From: Haliotis asinina
Lineage: Eukaryota; Mollusca; Gastropoda; Lepetellida; Haliotidae
Reading direction: 5' to 3'
DNA length: 64,000 nucleotides
Assembly (NCBI RefSeq): GCF_037392515.1
Contig: NC_090283.1
Location: 25,250,249 to 25,314,248, forward strand
This document shows, piece after piece, positions 58,101-63,800 of the stretch (the stretch's first letter is position 1; each line of letters starts with the position of its first letter). The notes below the pieces were generated by a model, which worked only from the letters and a program-made list of their open reading frames with translations, was not told the DNA's origin and did no database searches. A program made the position numbers and the translations under genes.

Positions 58101-59546
58101 AACTTAGTATGGCCAACTCTTTAGGCTGCTGTAGTTTCTGTTGAGCATTTTGTCGTAGGAGAATCCAGTGAAAGATAACACAGTGAACCGAACTACTCGT
58201 CAATACATATGTTCGTCTGTGAAGCATAATCTTTTATCATTAATGCTTTAAACACTTTACTAAGCTTTGTAAAACATGGACCATGGTCATTTCCTTCGAC
58301 AGAACTGGTGTCCCATGGGGTACGTGTCAATTCAATCAAGTAAGTAAACTCAGGAGATTCTATGTTTAGTGTTAATTCTTTTCTTTTTAGTAGATGTGTT
58401 TGATTTCGGTTGAGTTCGGTAACATTAACCCGAGTAATAGGCACACACACAACTGGTTTTGCTATCACTGCAATGAAGAACACCCTGAAAAGAAAACACA
58501 TCTCCGTACCGATTGTTTCATGTAGATGTATTATAGTTCGGTTGAATAACTTGAGTTACGGCCACAATGTGTTCTATGATATCTTTTTATTTGTTATGCA
58601 CTGCCCGTTTCTGGAGTCAGCAATAGAAAATCATCATACACCAAAGGGTTACAACTGTTCCACGTAAATCATTTCATAAATATACATTGCACATGAAATA
58701 ACTTAGGAAAGATGAAACTGGTGTAAAAGAAGTAGCTTCATTGCACGTAAGCAAATCGGTTGAGCAAATCAATTGATCACGTGTCTTTCTGTAAGTTTCT
58801 TTTTGGAAAATGATCTTTATTCCAAATATGTCAAGGGACAGGACGATGTAGCTGACATTGTGTAAAAGAAAGTGGTTTGAAATGTTGCAAATGAGTATCA
58901 CATCCACAATTGGAAAGATGTATCTTTCTTCATTTGGGTCTGTTATTGATTCGGTTATACTTGGCTTTTTGCTATCACTCCATACTCTCTTTCCTGTCGC
59001 TTTTATTCTGACTCGGTGTGACAGTTGTATTCAGATTAAGTGTTGTATTTGATGTAATGGTGCGTTCATTTTGATATCTGTATCCGCTGTTGTTTCATTG
59101 TTTTAGCCCCGGATATGTACCCAGTCAATTAGGTTCAGAAGTGATGACTGATGAGGTAGGTGCTTTTAACCCACTAAATCTTCTGGTGTGGAAACCTGTG
59201 GTTGACAGCATGAGCCATTGAGTGACGTTGCTGTAAAACATTACACAACCTTGCTTCCCATTATTTAAGTCACAGGCTTCCTAAGTGGGATGGGGTAACG
59301 ACTGGTGACCATATAGTACTCACTGATTGCAGTATAGAAACTACACCATTTCTCTCAATCATTCACGGTCTCTTTTTTCAGCTGCAGCAAAGTCTTATAA
59401 ATGCGACGCCAATTGGTCGAGCAGCCACCCCTGAAGAAGTTGGTCACATTGTGGTCTTTCTAGCCTCGGACAAAGCAGCTTTTGTAACTGGAGAGTGTTT
59501 CAAAGCCGATGGTGGGTTGTCAATGACCACCCCTGCCCTTGCCTGA
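19954..59546 (+). CDS. Short-chain dehydrogenase/reductase, copy 2, complete nine-exon gene
   Basis: Exons: 19954-19987, 47943-48073, 48710-48805, 55768-55906, 56314-56354, 58009-58078, 58303-58339, 59107-59155 and 59382-59546. All have AG/GT borders and compatible phases, and together give 762 nt, or 253 residues. Visible SDR features: TGASSGIG cofactor motif (residues 11-18), GDIT (62-65), NNAG (89-92), and the tetrad Asn114, Ser141, Tyr154 and Lys158 with the usual 13-residue Ser-Tyr spacing. Length and motifs fit a soluble NAD(P)-dependent classical SDR resembling FabG; the substrate is unknown. Intron 1 is 28 kb and full of LINEs; intron 3 holds a CACTA-like transposon; intron 5 holds a Tc1 relic. 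ATG 19954 is chosen because MALRGKVAIITG is the normal SDR N-terminus. Confidence 0.93.
20030..20152. mobile_element. Fold-back MITE-like element in SDR intron 1
   Basis: The ends are imperfect inverted repeats of about 35 bp: GGGGTTCCTTTCACGAAGC at the left and, on the other strand, GGGGCTCCTTTCACAAGAC at the right, both running to CTAAGGTT. The middle has further ACTAAGGTTA/TAACCTTAGT pairs. At 123 bp with no coding capacity it looks like a MITE. It begins 43 bp after the exon 1 donor. No target duplication was certain. Confidence 0.65.
20153..20890. other. SDR copy 2 intron 1, unassigned part
   Basis: No gene, repeat or RNA recognised between the MITE and LINE C. An open frame at 20629-20847 has no supporting feature. 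Confidence 0.5.
20892..23480 (-). mobile_element. LINE C: 5-prime-truncated copy
   Basis: Minus-oriented with GTGAGTGAGTGAGTGAGTTA tail at 20892, 3-prime UTR to 21446, then the C-terminal two-thirds of ORF2. It ends at GTCATGAGCTTGATCAAG, where LINE D begins. Just before that end, sequence jumps from the RT fingers region (TACTTCTGTTTTT) to an upstream ORF2 site, so about 300 bp are missing. Confidence 0.85.
21447..23478 (-). pseudogene. LINE C ORF2 C-terminal two-thirds (RT and RNase H)
   Basis: A 390-codon open stretch (22619-21447) covers the RT thumb/linker, a complete-looking RNase H (FTDGSKDGGA, AEANAKL, YSDSLSCLQ, LPSHVGISGNAMADL) and the C-terminal CIPCDERVTVKHILLDC knuckle. Upstream, 23135-22761 and 23481-23083 carry LFVDDF and FFDLEKAYDTTW, GVPQGSILSV. 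The stretch after FVDDF lacks the ISCRG residues. Confidence 0.85.
24029..26699 (-). pseudogene. LINE D ORF2, internally deleted
   Basis: The endonuclease is well preserved (26657-25865: QETYLKQRDTFDLRHFNAY, GDLNGHNPLWGS, GSDHFPTIL). RT pieces are at 25881-25507 and 25482-25009 (GVPQGSILSV, LFVDDFNISCRGKN). RNase H keeps FTDGSKDGGA and AEANAIL, then jumps straight to YTHKYLLKGEDPPFCIPC, so the DSLS and HVGIS blocks are gone. The ORF2 entry is ATA in an ATAG overlap at 26696-26699. Confidence 0.85.
26696..27974 (-). pseudogene. LINE D ORF1 (zinc-knuckle protein), one frameshift
   Basis: Starts MVYETP at 27974, with NPFAVSKGIQGIAGDVKNIR and SVSAHKTLNTSKGIIRDRD-like blocks, then a frameshift near 27470. 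The remainder (27460-26696) is open: YIPNPLMCFKCQKYGHGVNTC, CAHCGEKTHTTEDC and CTNCSGGHSSFSKQC (three CCHC-type knuckles), a Ser/Gln/Lys-rich tail and PPKR-stop. One frameshift is the main visible lesion. Confidence 0.82.
30833..30890 (+). ncRNA. HDV-like self-cleaving ribozyme at the 5-prime end of LINE F
   Basis: P1 GGCACCC 30833-30839 with GGGTGCT 30863-30869; P2 GAAGAGC 30842-30848 with GCTCTTC 30884-30890; P3 ACC/GGT closing TCCTCGT; then GGGTAAT and GCTAAG with the candidate catalytic C at 30878. P2 differs from LINE B and J on both strands and still pairs fully. The predicted cleavage site coincides with the end of the 12-bp target duplication. Confidence 0.87.
30978..31481 (+). pseudogene. 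LINE F ORF2 remnant: end of RNase H and C-terminal knuckle
   Basis: Open from the deletion joint. It reads CWLPSHVGISGNTLADLAAK, IRDLMQKKWDTQVGINKLHE, RRCRIGHTRYTHSYLLKGED and CIPCDERVTVKHILLDC to the normal end. It lacks endonuclease, RT and the first three RNase H catalytic residues, so it cannot act on its own. Confidence 0.8.
31541..33152 (+). mobile_element. Intact Tc1/mariner transposon inside LINE F
   Basis: Inverted ends share TGGAAATTAAT-AAGCAACACC (one mismatch, T or C, at the dash) and are flanked by TA at 31539-31540 and 33153-33154. LINE 3-prime UTR continues on both sides. The 1612-bp element contains one uninterrupted transposase gene. Both ends and the gene are present, so it may be autonomous. 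Confidence 0.92.
31807..32832 (+). CDS. Tc1-like DD34E transposase, intact
   Basis: A 341-residue protein, usual for Tc1 transposases. The start at 31807 (MARRKLSEATRWQIIGMRNA) is chosen over an in-frame ATG 55 codons upstream because it begins directly at the first helix-turn-helix (AGMSLRQIGTQIGRHHSIISK). A GRPRK AT-hook-like motif and a second HTH (ISNRTVRNRLKAAGYRARRP) follow. The catalytic domain has WRKVHFSDESRF, GGGSVMVWGCIS, MDDNARPHRA and MSPDLNPIEHLWD; 34 residues lie between the second Asp and the Glu. It ends in QGGHTRY. The enzyme would cut at the inverted ends and reinsert the element at TA. No stop or frameshift is seen. Confidence 0.93.
   Translation: MARRKLSEATRWQIIGMRNAGMSLRQIGTQIGRHHSIISKLLKKYRATNEVKDLPRPGRPRKTTVREDRALLRLVRRRSFDSSSRLRQEWLPGRPISNRTVRNRLKAAGYRARRPIKRPRLSPAHKAARLAWCNDRLHWNIASWRKVHFSDESRFLLHMVDGRTRVWRQRNTAMAPRNIQETVAFGGGSVMVWGCISMNCKLDIITIRGNLNGVRYQQEVLDRAVVPHFENHPLATRPIFMDDNARPHRAHAVNDFLRQNAIDRIPWPAMSPDLNPIEHLWDFIGRRVRQRDPPVHNLNELTAALHEEWNRIPQNQIRRLIQGMRRRLESVVRAQGGHTRY
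33819..34093 (-). mobile_element. LINE G: 3-prime tail copy
   Basis: Minus-oriented tail-only copy: GTGAGTGAGTGAGTTAAAAT, the TCGGCAATATCTCAGCC block (with one change in CGTGACG), then ACAGAAGGTAGATCACCATA and CATGGTCCCTAG, where LINE H begins. Confidence 0.8.
34095..36090 (-). mobile_element. LINE H: internally deleted copy
   Basis: Tail at 34095, 3-prime UTR to 34633, then ORF2 in three pieces: the C-terminus fused to a small RNase H piece (34634-34861), a jump near 34861 into RT, and RT plus linker to 35961. It ends in the endonuclease part at about 36090, where the tail of LINE K begins. ORF1 and the 5-prime end are missing. Confidence 0.82.
34634..36090 (-). pseudogene. LINE H ORF2 remnant
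   Basis: The longest open part (35961-34987) spans the endonuclease/RT linker and RT fingers: KPWFNSDCKQARKALKKAEH, SRTPISKVWNMIQKIKGKGS, IPKPGRDHTDPSNYRAISLT. The RT catalytic FVDD and most RNase H are deleted; YSDSLSCLQAI survives near 34850. It is non-functional. Confidence 0.82.
36266..36300 (-). promoter_or_regulatory. LINE 3-prime terminal stem-loop (candidate RT recognition site)
   Basis: On the minus strand CGTCAC and GTGACG pair perfectly around a GATAT...GAT interior. Most copies have GGC-TGAGATATT-GCC as an inner hairpin; LINE J has GGATGCAATATTGCC. It lies just before the (ACTC)n tail and is kept in every short tail-only copy, as expected for the site where RT starts reverse transcription. 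That role is inferred. Confidence 0.55.
36799..40488 (-). CDS. LINE J ORF2: endonuclease / reverse transcriptase / RNase H polyprotein, 1229 aa
   Basis: Uninterrupted. The APE-type endonuclease (about 1-215) has Asn10, Glu37, GDLNGHNPLWG (Asp134, Asn136) and GSDHFP (Asp209, His210). The RT (about 480-760) has FDLEKAYD (Asp580), GVPQGSILSVTLFS and FVDDF (Asp670, Asp671). RNase H (about 960-1095) has Asp968, Glu1001, Asp1026, His1079 and Asp1089, the full active site. The C-terminal Cys-x2-Cys-x7-His-x4-Cys motif (1172-1188) has Gln1183 in place of the His found in other copies. The enzyme would nick target DNA and reverse transcribe the LINE RNA there. Its ATG overlaps the ORF1 stop (ATGA), which suggests coupled reinitiation. 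Confidence 0.95.
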   Translation of the reverse strand: MNSNSLIQWNCRGLRTNFNEVQLLAQDYKPSAFSFQETYLKQTDKFELRKYHSYHSFSPPGDKATGGSSILVRHGTIHSPVPLKTNLQAVAVRLTLHITLTLCSFYISPSSILHQNDLQDLYDQLPKPCIIMGDLNGHNPLWGSPDTNSKGKVLEEFISDNNLCIFNDGSDTYLHPATGTYSSLDLSLTDSNVYNEFEWSVHNDLCGSDHFPTVLTAINPSDDPPVTRWNFSKANWPLFQATCLMELKPDLFMDVPDPIKMFSDKLKHIADETIPKSSVNPHIRKPCFNDECKQARKKRKKAEKYFRLHPTVHNLNNVKISYAKARRTFKHIKRHTWKNYVSKINSRTPMSRVWNMIQKIKGKGFKSSSIQHLKNDNNILTEKSDIANKLGETLAKHSSSSNYHPKFQTFQIHQEKKPVNFKSDNGEDYNEVFSLHELHTALSQAHDTATGPDDIHYQLLKHLPGSCLETLLGIFDHIWITQHFPPSWRKAIVVPIPKPGRDHTDPSNYRPISLTSCVCKTMERMVNNRLVWFLETNSLITDIQCGFRKNRSTIDHLVRLESFVKNSFIKKQHAVSIFFDLEKAYDTTWKHGILKDLHSFGLRGRLPQFISNFLNDRQFQVRVGTTLSDYFHQDQGVPQGSILSVTLFSIKINSLSKVLSDSVDGSLFVDDFNVSCRGRNMHTVERQLQICLNKIEKWSLENGFKFSITKTNCLHFCRKYKPHKDPELFLNGTPIKVVKEARFLGLIFDSHLTFLPHIKSLKTKCLKALDLLKVVSNSKWGGDQTTLLHLYRSLIRSKLDYGSIVYGGACKSNLKILDSIHHQGLRLCLGSFRTSPIDSLYVEADEPSLTQRRIKLSLQYITKLYSNEANPAFNCVFNPLYVDLYNKKTSLVPPLGLRVKPFLSACGIELENISPSRLLSSPPWQLVRPEVDLTLTRFKKSETNELQYKQEYNQLKSNYNTYKSLFTDGSKDGGAVACATVIGSRTISFRLPDNSSIFTAEANAILTAFKYIERHPTHKQYIIYSDSLSCLQAIKNLSCKHPLVIEIIELHNDLATGQYDIVFCWLPSHVGISGNTMADLAAKAALNKSVTPLLIPYSDYKATIRSYIRDLMLKRWDTQMGVNKLHAIKPYIGYTHLGCQSRFEEVIMRRCRIGHTRYTHEYLLKGEDPPFCIPCDERITVKQIFLDCVEYSITRDQYFNSQTMKDLFSNISPHLIIAFLKELDLLIEL
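40485..41696 (-). CDS. LINE J ORF1: gag-like RNA-binding protein with three zinc knuckles, 403 aa
   Basis: The start MAQPKKHKRALDECLSSDED at 41696 is preferred over an in-frame ATG 33 codons upstream because other copies begin at the same place (MAYETHTKKTKRP, MAYKTPITKKKRP). A basic N-terminus is followed by a conserved NPFATSKAIYGLVGDAQGVT domain with GILRGRDRWLAHMS, resembling the RNA-binding region of I-type ORF1 proteins. Three knuckles follow: CYKCQKFGHGAQSC, CYRCGKEDHEGSDC and CVNCLGDHMSSSKSC (the last with changed spacing). The C-terminus is Ser/Gln/Lys-rich. It should coat LINE RNA as a chaperone. No stop or frameshift. Confidence 0.92.
   Translation of the reverse strand: MAQPKKHKRALDECLSSDEDSATNRLPDTWSRFLVVSSADGEPLKLNPFATSKAIYGLVGDAQGVTKIRSGFLLIECKTAKQSATLIGTKQLANTAVSVSPHKSLNSSKGILRGRDRWLAHMSETEIATELQNQGVTHVKRFTFKKNGETFNTNTYLISFSQPKHPKYIKAGYCNIEVEQYIPNPLRCYKCQKFGHGAQSCRNRATCYRCGKEDHEGSDCLSSPKCVNCLGDHMSSSKSCEIWKREYEIIKIKTQKNVTYHEAKRLVNAASPQSSSITYSAVVARPHVKSVLSVSCQTDITWVKADKQTLSTTDSDGDKNHATSACQTESQTISPAVKNPCHKVDYRQKSDRVQKGSRDHVQVYNKFQLLEDMDVSPHPRARNRSSSPRKGKSRSPVLPPAIK
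42228..42285 (-). ncRNA. HDV-like self-cleaving ribozyme at the 5-prime end of LINE J
   Basis: Minus strand. P1 GGCACCC (42285-42279) with GGGTGCT; P2 GGCGAGC (42276-42270) with GCTCGCC (42234-42228); P3 ACC/GGT with loop TCCTCGT; then GGGTAACG and CCAAGA. Same 58-nt length as in LINE B and LINE F, with a third, fully paired version of P2. Cleavage before the first G would free exactly the LINE 5-prime end found at the target duplication. Confidence 0.88.
42665..46137 (-). pseudogene. LINE K ORF2, decayed
   Basis: Pieces: endonuclease 46074-45690 (QETYLKHTDTLDLHYFNAYH, GDLNGHNPLWGG) with the GSDHF region deleted near 45670; RT 45266-44361 (open for 301 codons, SIFFDLEKAYDTTWKYG and QAVPQGSILSV, with G changed to A in the first motif residue); FVDD region 44338-44060; RNase H and C-terminus 44048-42665 with a stop in the AAKA block near 43108 and a small insertion near 43463. 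The start is ATA in an ATAG overlap at 46134-46137. Confidence 0.85.
46134..47391 (-). pseudogene. LINE K ORF1, frameshifted
   Basis: Open for 227 codons from MAYETHTKKTKRPFENDPVD (47391) through NPFAVSKGIQGIAGEVKNIR and GIVRDRDRLLADMSDID to YIPNRLRCFKCPKIDHGVNTC and CAHCSEKAHTTEDC. It is then broken near 46700, and the third knuckle is damaged. The tail (46652-46134) ends GRSPINPPKR-stop. Confidence 0.83.
47736..47942 (+). other. End of SDR intron 1 with acceptor of exon 2
   Basis: Unique intron sequence after the LINE cluster, ending in TTTGTTTCAG before exon 2 at 47943. Nothing else seen. Confidence 0.6.
48806..48974 (+). other. Start of SDR intron 3
   Basis: Donor GTGATT after exon 3 (weaker than consensus but GT), then unique intron sequence up to the AAA target site of the CACTA-like element. 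No feature seen. Confidence 0.5.
49000..49310. repeat. Left subterminal repeat array of the CACTA-like element
   Basis: Repeated TGCGGAAACCTGATGGA, GGTTTCCGCTAGGTTTC and AGTTTCCGC-type units, some direct and some inverted. The matching right array is at about 54835-55150 with three close direct copies of CTGCGGAAACCTGATGGA-type units (54865, 54903 and 54940). These are the likely transposase-binding sites. Confidence 0.75.
49478..50100 (-). pseudogene. N-terminal exons of a CACTA-type transposase (zinc finger plus acidic segment)
   Basis: Minus strand, 50100-50010 after a CAG acceptor: LFCPHCQTSVSRKTRYLHLR, a C-x2-C finger with His as in the N-termini of metazoan EnSpm transposases. Further down, 49738-49478 after a TTTCCTTTCCAG acceptor gives DTDSDQDINSTF and DSDSDVSPDINQDSH, an acidic Ser/Asp segment, then WLARLHSVCLLPEQC. 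The two do not join in frame with the donor I chose, and the tnp2 catalytic core is absent. This supports a truncated transposase gene; the family match is recall. Confidence 0.5.
51582..54235 (+). pseudogene. Spliced gene-like unit inside the CACTA-like element, function unknown
   Basis: Candidate exons with AG/GT borders: 51582-51745 (MAASCKLCHGHLTFPKSTRR, a CxxC start, then a basic stretch), 52535-52594, 53126-53216, 53400-53513 (Lys-rich end) and 53930-54235 (last exon, stop 54233-54235). Exons 4 and 5 join in frame as KRMKS-KIALRMKSLKTIDWP; a Ser/Asp/Glu segment (MTSPVVSDEEDANS), YPFTWESKL and RMWHPTTMTE follow. Exons 1 to 3 do not join in a single frame without a shift, and exon 3 has a TAG in the best frame. 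The last exon recalls an acidic-then-LPW-R family repeated in invertebrate genomes, perhaps a second ORF of such transposons. AAAATAAAG near 54675 may be its poly(A) signal. Confidence 0.45.
52098..52140 (+). repeat. (TG)n-(G)n low-complexity tract
   Basis: About twelve GT units followed by a run of about eighteen G. A shorter similar tract is at 50980-51000. Length may be uncertain in the assembly. Confidence 0.85.
55173..55767 (+). other. End of SDR intron 3 with acceptor of exon 4
   Basis: Unique intron sequence after the CACTA-like element, ending TGTGTTTAG before exon 4. No other feature seen. Confidence 0.5.
56700..57671 (+). mobile_element. Tc1-like transposon relic in SDR intron 5
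   Basis: In shifting plus-strand frames: GMRQLGTNDSYIARALNCTR and GTIIRVFQRYRQ (helix-turn-helix, about 56775-56870), SRRTVLRRLGAAGVRTRHPL (about 56997-57056), and near the end VLPWPARSPDL-stop-LIEHVW with TSMRRRISACIAARGDDTRY to 57671. The second Asp region is damaged, with several stops and frameshifts. This is an old Tc1 copy of a family near the intact one at 31807, which ends MRRRLESVVRAQGGHTRY. Terminal repeats were not identified. Confidence 0.75.
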
Positions 59547-60640
59547 ACAAGGCTGAGGTTGAAGCCAATGCGGATCCACCATTAGTAGACTGTGTACAAA
59601 ACATTTAGATGTGGAACGAGCACATTCACCCAAGATTATAGAGGAACGTGACAAATGACGTCTACTTTTTATAATTGTTTAAAATAATCGGAAATACTTA
59701 TCTGAATGCAGTACCATTTGACACATTTGAACACATTCTGGAAGCTATTGTCAAACCTAGTTTCAGATAAATAAACATATATGCACTCCAAACATCTGTT
59801 ATCTATTCTTGTTTCTAGCTATGCAGTGGAGCGGAGGTGGACGAGGGGAAGCTACAATTGCCCTACCTCCTTCCGTTCTTGTTTATCAGTATTTCATAAA
59901 AGTGACTTCTGTTTACTATGGGTTGTAAAATATGAGTGAGTGAGTGAGTGAGTGAGTGAGTGAGTTAAAATTTAACGTCACATCGGCAATATTTCAGCCA
60001 TATCGTGAAGGGAACGTAACATTAAAATGGCATGTATGAGTAGTATAAAAACCTGTCGACGAAGGACAATAAAACAACTAGAAGATCATAGAAAAGAATG
60101 TAAAACTAGTAGCTATGCCGTAAAATATTAGTAATCAACTCTGTGAAGGCAGTCTGAATTAGGCACATCCAGTAAAGGATATTCAATACTTAATAGATTA
60201 ACAGATAAATCACTGTCAAACAGGAATTTCAAAATGTCTCCTTACTACACAAGTGCTTGCATCCACTTAAAAGATCGGTGCGTGTGTGTGTTGTCAGCTT
60301 AACAAGCAAGTGAGAAAATTAAGGTCATTCTCAAACCGGAACATGAGTTTCCTTAACCTGTTCAGTTCAGACACTGAGCTACTTATCAGCCGAGCACAAT
60401 TTTCTCGTGCGAAAGTGAAAACAGACATCAGAAACAACTCTGGTTACACTGAATTCCAATGTCTTGTTTCATGCGAAATTGGTATTTACAAAAGAATTTT
60501 AAATGTAAACTTATATAACATCGTATATATTTTTATATTTTGTGGTGATGTGTAAGGCATCATGACGTTACACATTCTCCCCGTTTCGTGAGGTTGTAAT
60601 TAACAATGTCTCGATCACTATCAGCGTTTTGAAACACGTT
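59547..60640 (+). repeat. Duplicated 3-prime flank of SDR copy 2, with poly(A) signal
   Basis: It matches 13917-14705 over most of its length; AATAAA at 59770-59775 is conserved. A LINE tail interrupts it at 59934-60119. A frame at 60286-60555 (MCCQLNKQVRKLRSFSNRNM) corresponds to diverged, non-open sequence in copy 1, so I do not call it a gene. Confidence 0.7.
59934..60119 (-). mobile_element. LINE 3-prime tail copy, 186 bp
   Basis: Flanked by GTAAAATAT (59925-59933 and 60120-60128). The duplicated flank of copy 1 at 14293-14330 shows the unoccupied site (TCGTAAAATGTTAGTTACTA), so both the insertion and its target duplication are confirmed within this window. Confidence 0.9.
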
Positions 60641-60881
60641 TTATTTTCCTCAATTTTATATATACAATAGCAATTTTACAAATAGGCGAAATTTCGTTAT
60701 TTTACTCATTAACACTAAAGGTCTGTTATAAAGTATCTACAGTAGGTAGAGGTAGTAGTAGGGGCATAGAAAACGCGAAAAAAGAACTGAGAGATTAGTG
60801 TAGAAATGAGGAATGCCGTGTTTTCAAACCTAAATTGACTATTTGGAAGACACCATAGCTTTGTGCAAATGAATTGAAAAA
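60641..60881. other. Duplicated downstream flank, no gene
   Basis: The first 100 bp match 16125-16225 (AAATAGGCGAAATTT, TTATTTTACTCATTAACACT, AAAGG-TCTGTTAT), so the tandem duplication reached at least this far. In copy 1 about 1.4 kb of repeats separates this block from the gene flank. Confidence 0.6.
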
Positions 60882-63800
60882 GAGTGAGTGAGTGAGTGAG
60901 TTAATATTTAACGTCACATCGGCAATACTTCAGCCATATCGTGACGGGAACAAAACACTGAAAAGGAATATATGTGTGTTATAAAACCTGTCGACAAAGG
61001 ACAGTAAAACAACTACAGTATCACAATTTGAATTAAAACTACCATGGAAAGTTAAAACTAGTATCAATATTTAGACAATACAATATAAAGCCACAGAAGG
61101 TAGATTACCATACTAGGGACCATGGGGACTTACAGTACCTTTGCTACCTGCATGGACCCTAGCTGGATTTACACCATCCCTTCAGCCGCTGGCGAGTGTA
61201 CAATATGCTAGCCAAAATTAAAACAACAGGAAGACTACGATTAAAAGGTCTTGTAGACTTAAATTTACTATGAATGTTTTTGGACTTACGTACCCTCTCA
61301 GGAGGACAATATTTTTACAATACTTCAACCCCCTTTGAGGGTTCAGCCACTAACAATTCTAGTTACGAATCCAAGCTACCAATTATTAAAATACATCTTT
61401 TTACAGAAACATATTGCTCACAATTCAATCAAAAAATCAATTTCTTTAAAACATGCAATAATTAAATGAAAACTAACGCTGGTAAAAAGATCCTTCATTG
61501 TTTTAACTGTAAAATACATATCCCTTGTGATGGAGAATTCAACACAGTCAAGTAGAATATGCTTGACCGTGACTCTCTCATCACAAGGGATACAAAATGG
61601 AGGATCCTCACCTTTTAACAGGTATGAATGGGTATATCTAGTGTGTCCAATACGACATCGTCGTAAAATACCCTCTTCAAATCTGGACTGACAACCTAAG
61701 TTGGTATAACCAATGTAAGGTTTTATCTCATGTAATTTATTTATACCCACTTGGGTGTCCCACTTCTGCATCAGATCACGGATATAAGATCGAATAGCTT
61801 TATAATCAGTGCATGGAATAAGAAGTGGTGTCACAGATTTGTTGAGTGCTGCCTTGGCAGCAAGATCGGCCATTGCATTACCAGAAATGCCTACGTGGCT
61901 GGGTAACCAACAAAAGACGATGTCGTGTTGGCCAGTAGCAAGATTATTATGCAATTCAATGATTTCAATTAAAAGTGGATGTTTGCAAGAAATATTTGAT
62001 GTTAATGTTAGGTCAATTTGTGGCCTAACCAATTGCCAAGGAGGAGAAGAAAGAAGACGGGAAGGCGATATACTTTCTAGCTCAATGCCGGCAGAAGAAA
62101 TAAATGGTTTAATTCTGTGCCCAAGAGGTGGAGCAAGAGAAGACTTTTTGTTATACAAATCCTCATAAAGGGGATTGAACACACAGTTATAGGCAGGGTT
62201 AGATTCGTTAGAATATAATTTAGTAATGTATTGTAAAGACAATTTTATACGACGTTGAGTAAGAGATGGTTCATCGGCCTCAACGTAGAGACTATCAATA
62301 GGTGAAGTTCTGAAAGACCCAAGACAAAGTCTTACACCTTGATGGTGGACAGAATCAAGAAGTTTAAGGTTGCTTTTGCAGGCTCCACCATATACGATGG
62401 ATCCATAATTGAGTTTCGAACGGACCAGTGATCGGTATAGGTGTAAGAGGGTTGCTTGATCCCCTCCCCACTTTGAGTTGGAAACAACTTTCAACAAATC
62501 AAGTGCCTTCAGGCATTTAGCTTTAAGGGATTTAATGTGTGGTGAGAATGTTAAATGAGAATCGAAAATAAATGCCAAGAACTTGGCCTCCTTTACAACT
62601 TTGATGGGAGTGCCATTTGGAGATAGTTCAGGGTCCTTATGTGGCTTATATTTTCTGCAAAAATGAATACAATTAGTTTTGGATTTAGAAAATTTAAAGC
62701 CGTTTTCAAGACACCATTTATTTATTTTGTTTAAACAAAGCTGCAGTTGCCGTTCAATGGTGTGCATATTTTACCCACGACAAGAAATATTAAAATCATC
62801 CACAAAAAGTGATCCATCAATTGAATCGTTTAAAACCTTGGATAAACTATTTATCTTAATACTAAATAATGTGACAGACAATATACTGCCTTGTGGAACA
62901 CCCTGATCCTGAATATAATGGTCTGACAGGGTTGAACCCACTCGGACTTGAAACTGTCTGTCTTTTACAAACTGTGATATAAAATGTGGTAAACGACCTC
63001 TCAACCCAAAATCCTGTAAATCCTTTAAAATGCCATGCTTCCAGATGGTATCATACGCTTTCTCGAGATCAAAGATCGATACAGCATGTTGTTTATTTAC
63101 TATAGCATTTTTGACAAAGGATTCTAAACGTACCAAATGATCAATGGTACTTCTATTCTTCCGAAAACCACACTGAATATTTGTAATGAGGTTATTGGTT
63201 TCCAGATACCAAATTAATCTGTTATTTACCATTCGTTCCATGGTTTTGCAGACACAGATGGTTAAAGAGATCGGTCTCTAATTGGAAGGATCAGTATGAT
63301 CCTTTCCAGGTTTTGGTATAGGGATTACAATGGCATTACGCCAAGAAGGAGGAAAGTTTCCAGATGTAAATATTTTGTCACAGATATCTAAAAGTGTGAC
63401 CAGACATGGTTCAGGCAATTGTTTCAGCAGCTGATAGTGAATATTGTCATCACCCGCTGCTGTGTCATGAGCTTGTTCAAGAGCAGTATATAGCTCATGT
63501 AATGAAAACATTTCATTATAGTCTTCACCGTTATCCGATTCAAAATGAATGCTTCGCTTCTCCTGTTGTTTCTGATATCTCTGAAACTCAGGGACATAAT
63601 TTGCTGATGAAGGATTTTTGGCAAAAGTTTCGCCAATTTTATTTGCAATTTGACATTTGTCAGTAATTAAATTATCATCATCTTTGAGATGGCGTACGGC
63701 AGATTTTGAACCTTTACCTTTAATTCTTTGAACCATGTTCCATACTTTGGACACTAACGTGTGTGAATTAAGTTTGGAGACATAATGTCTCCACGATTGT

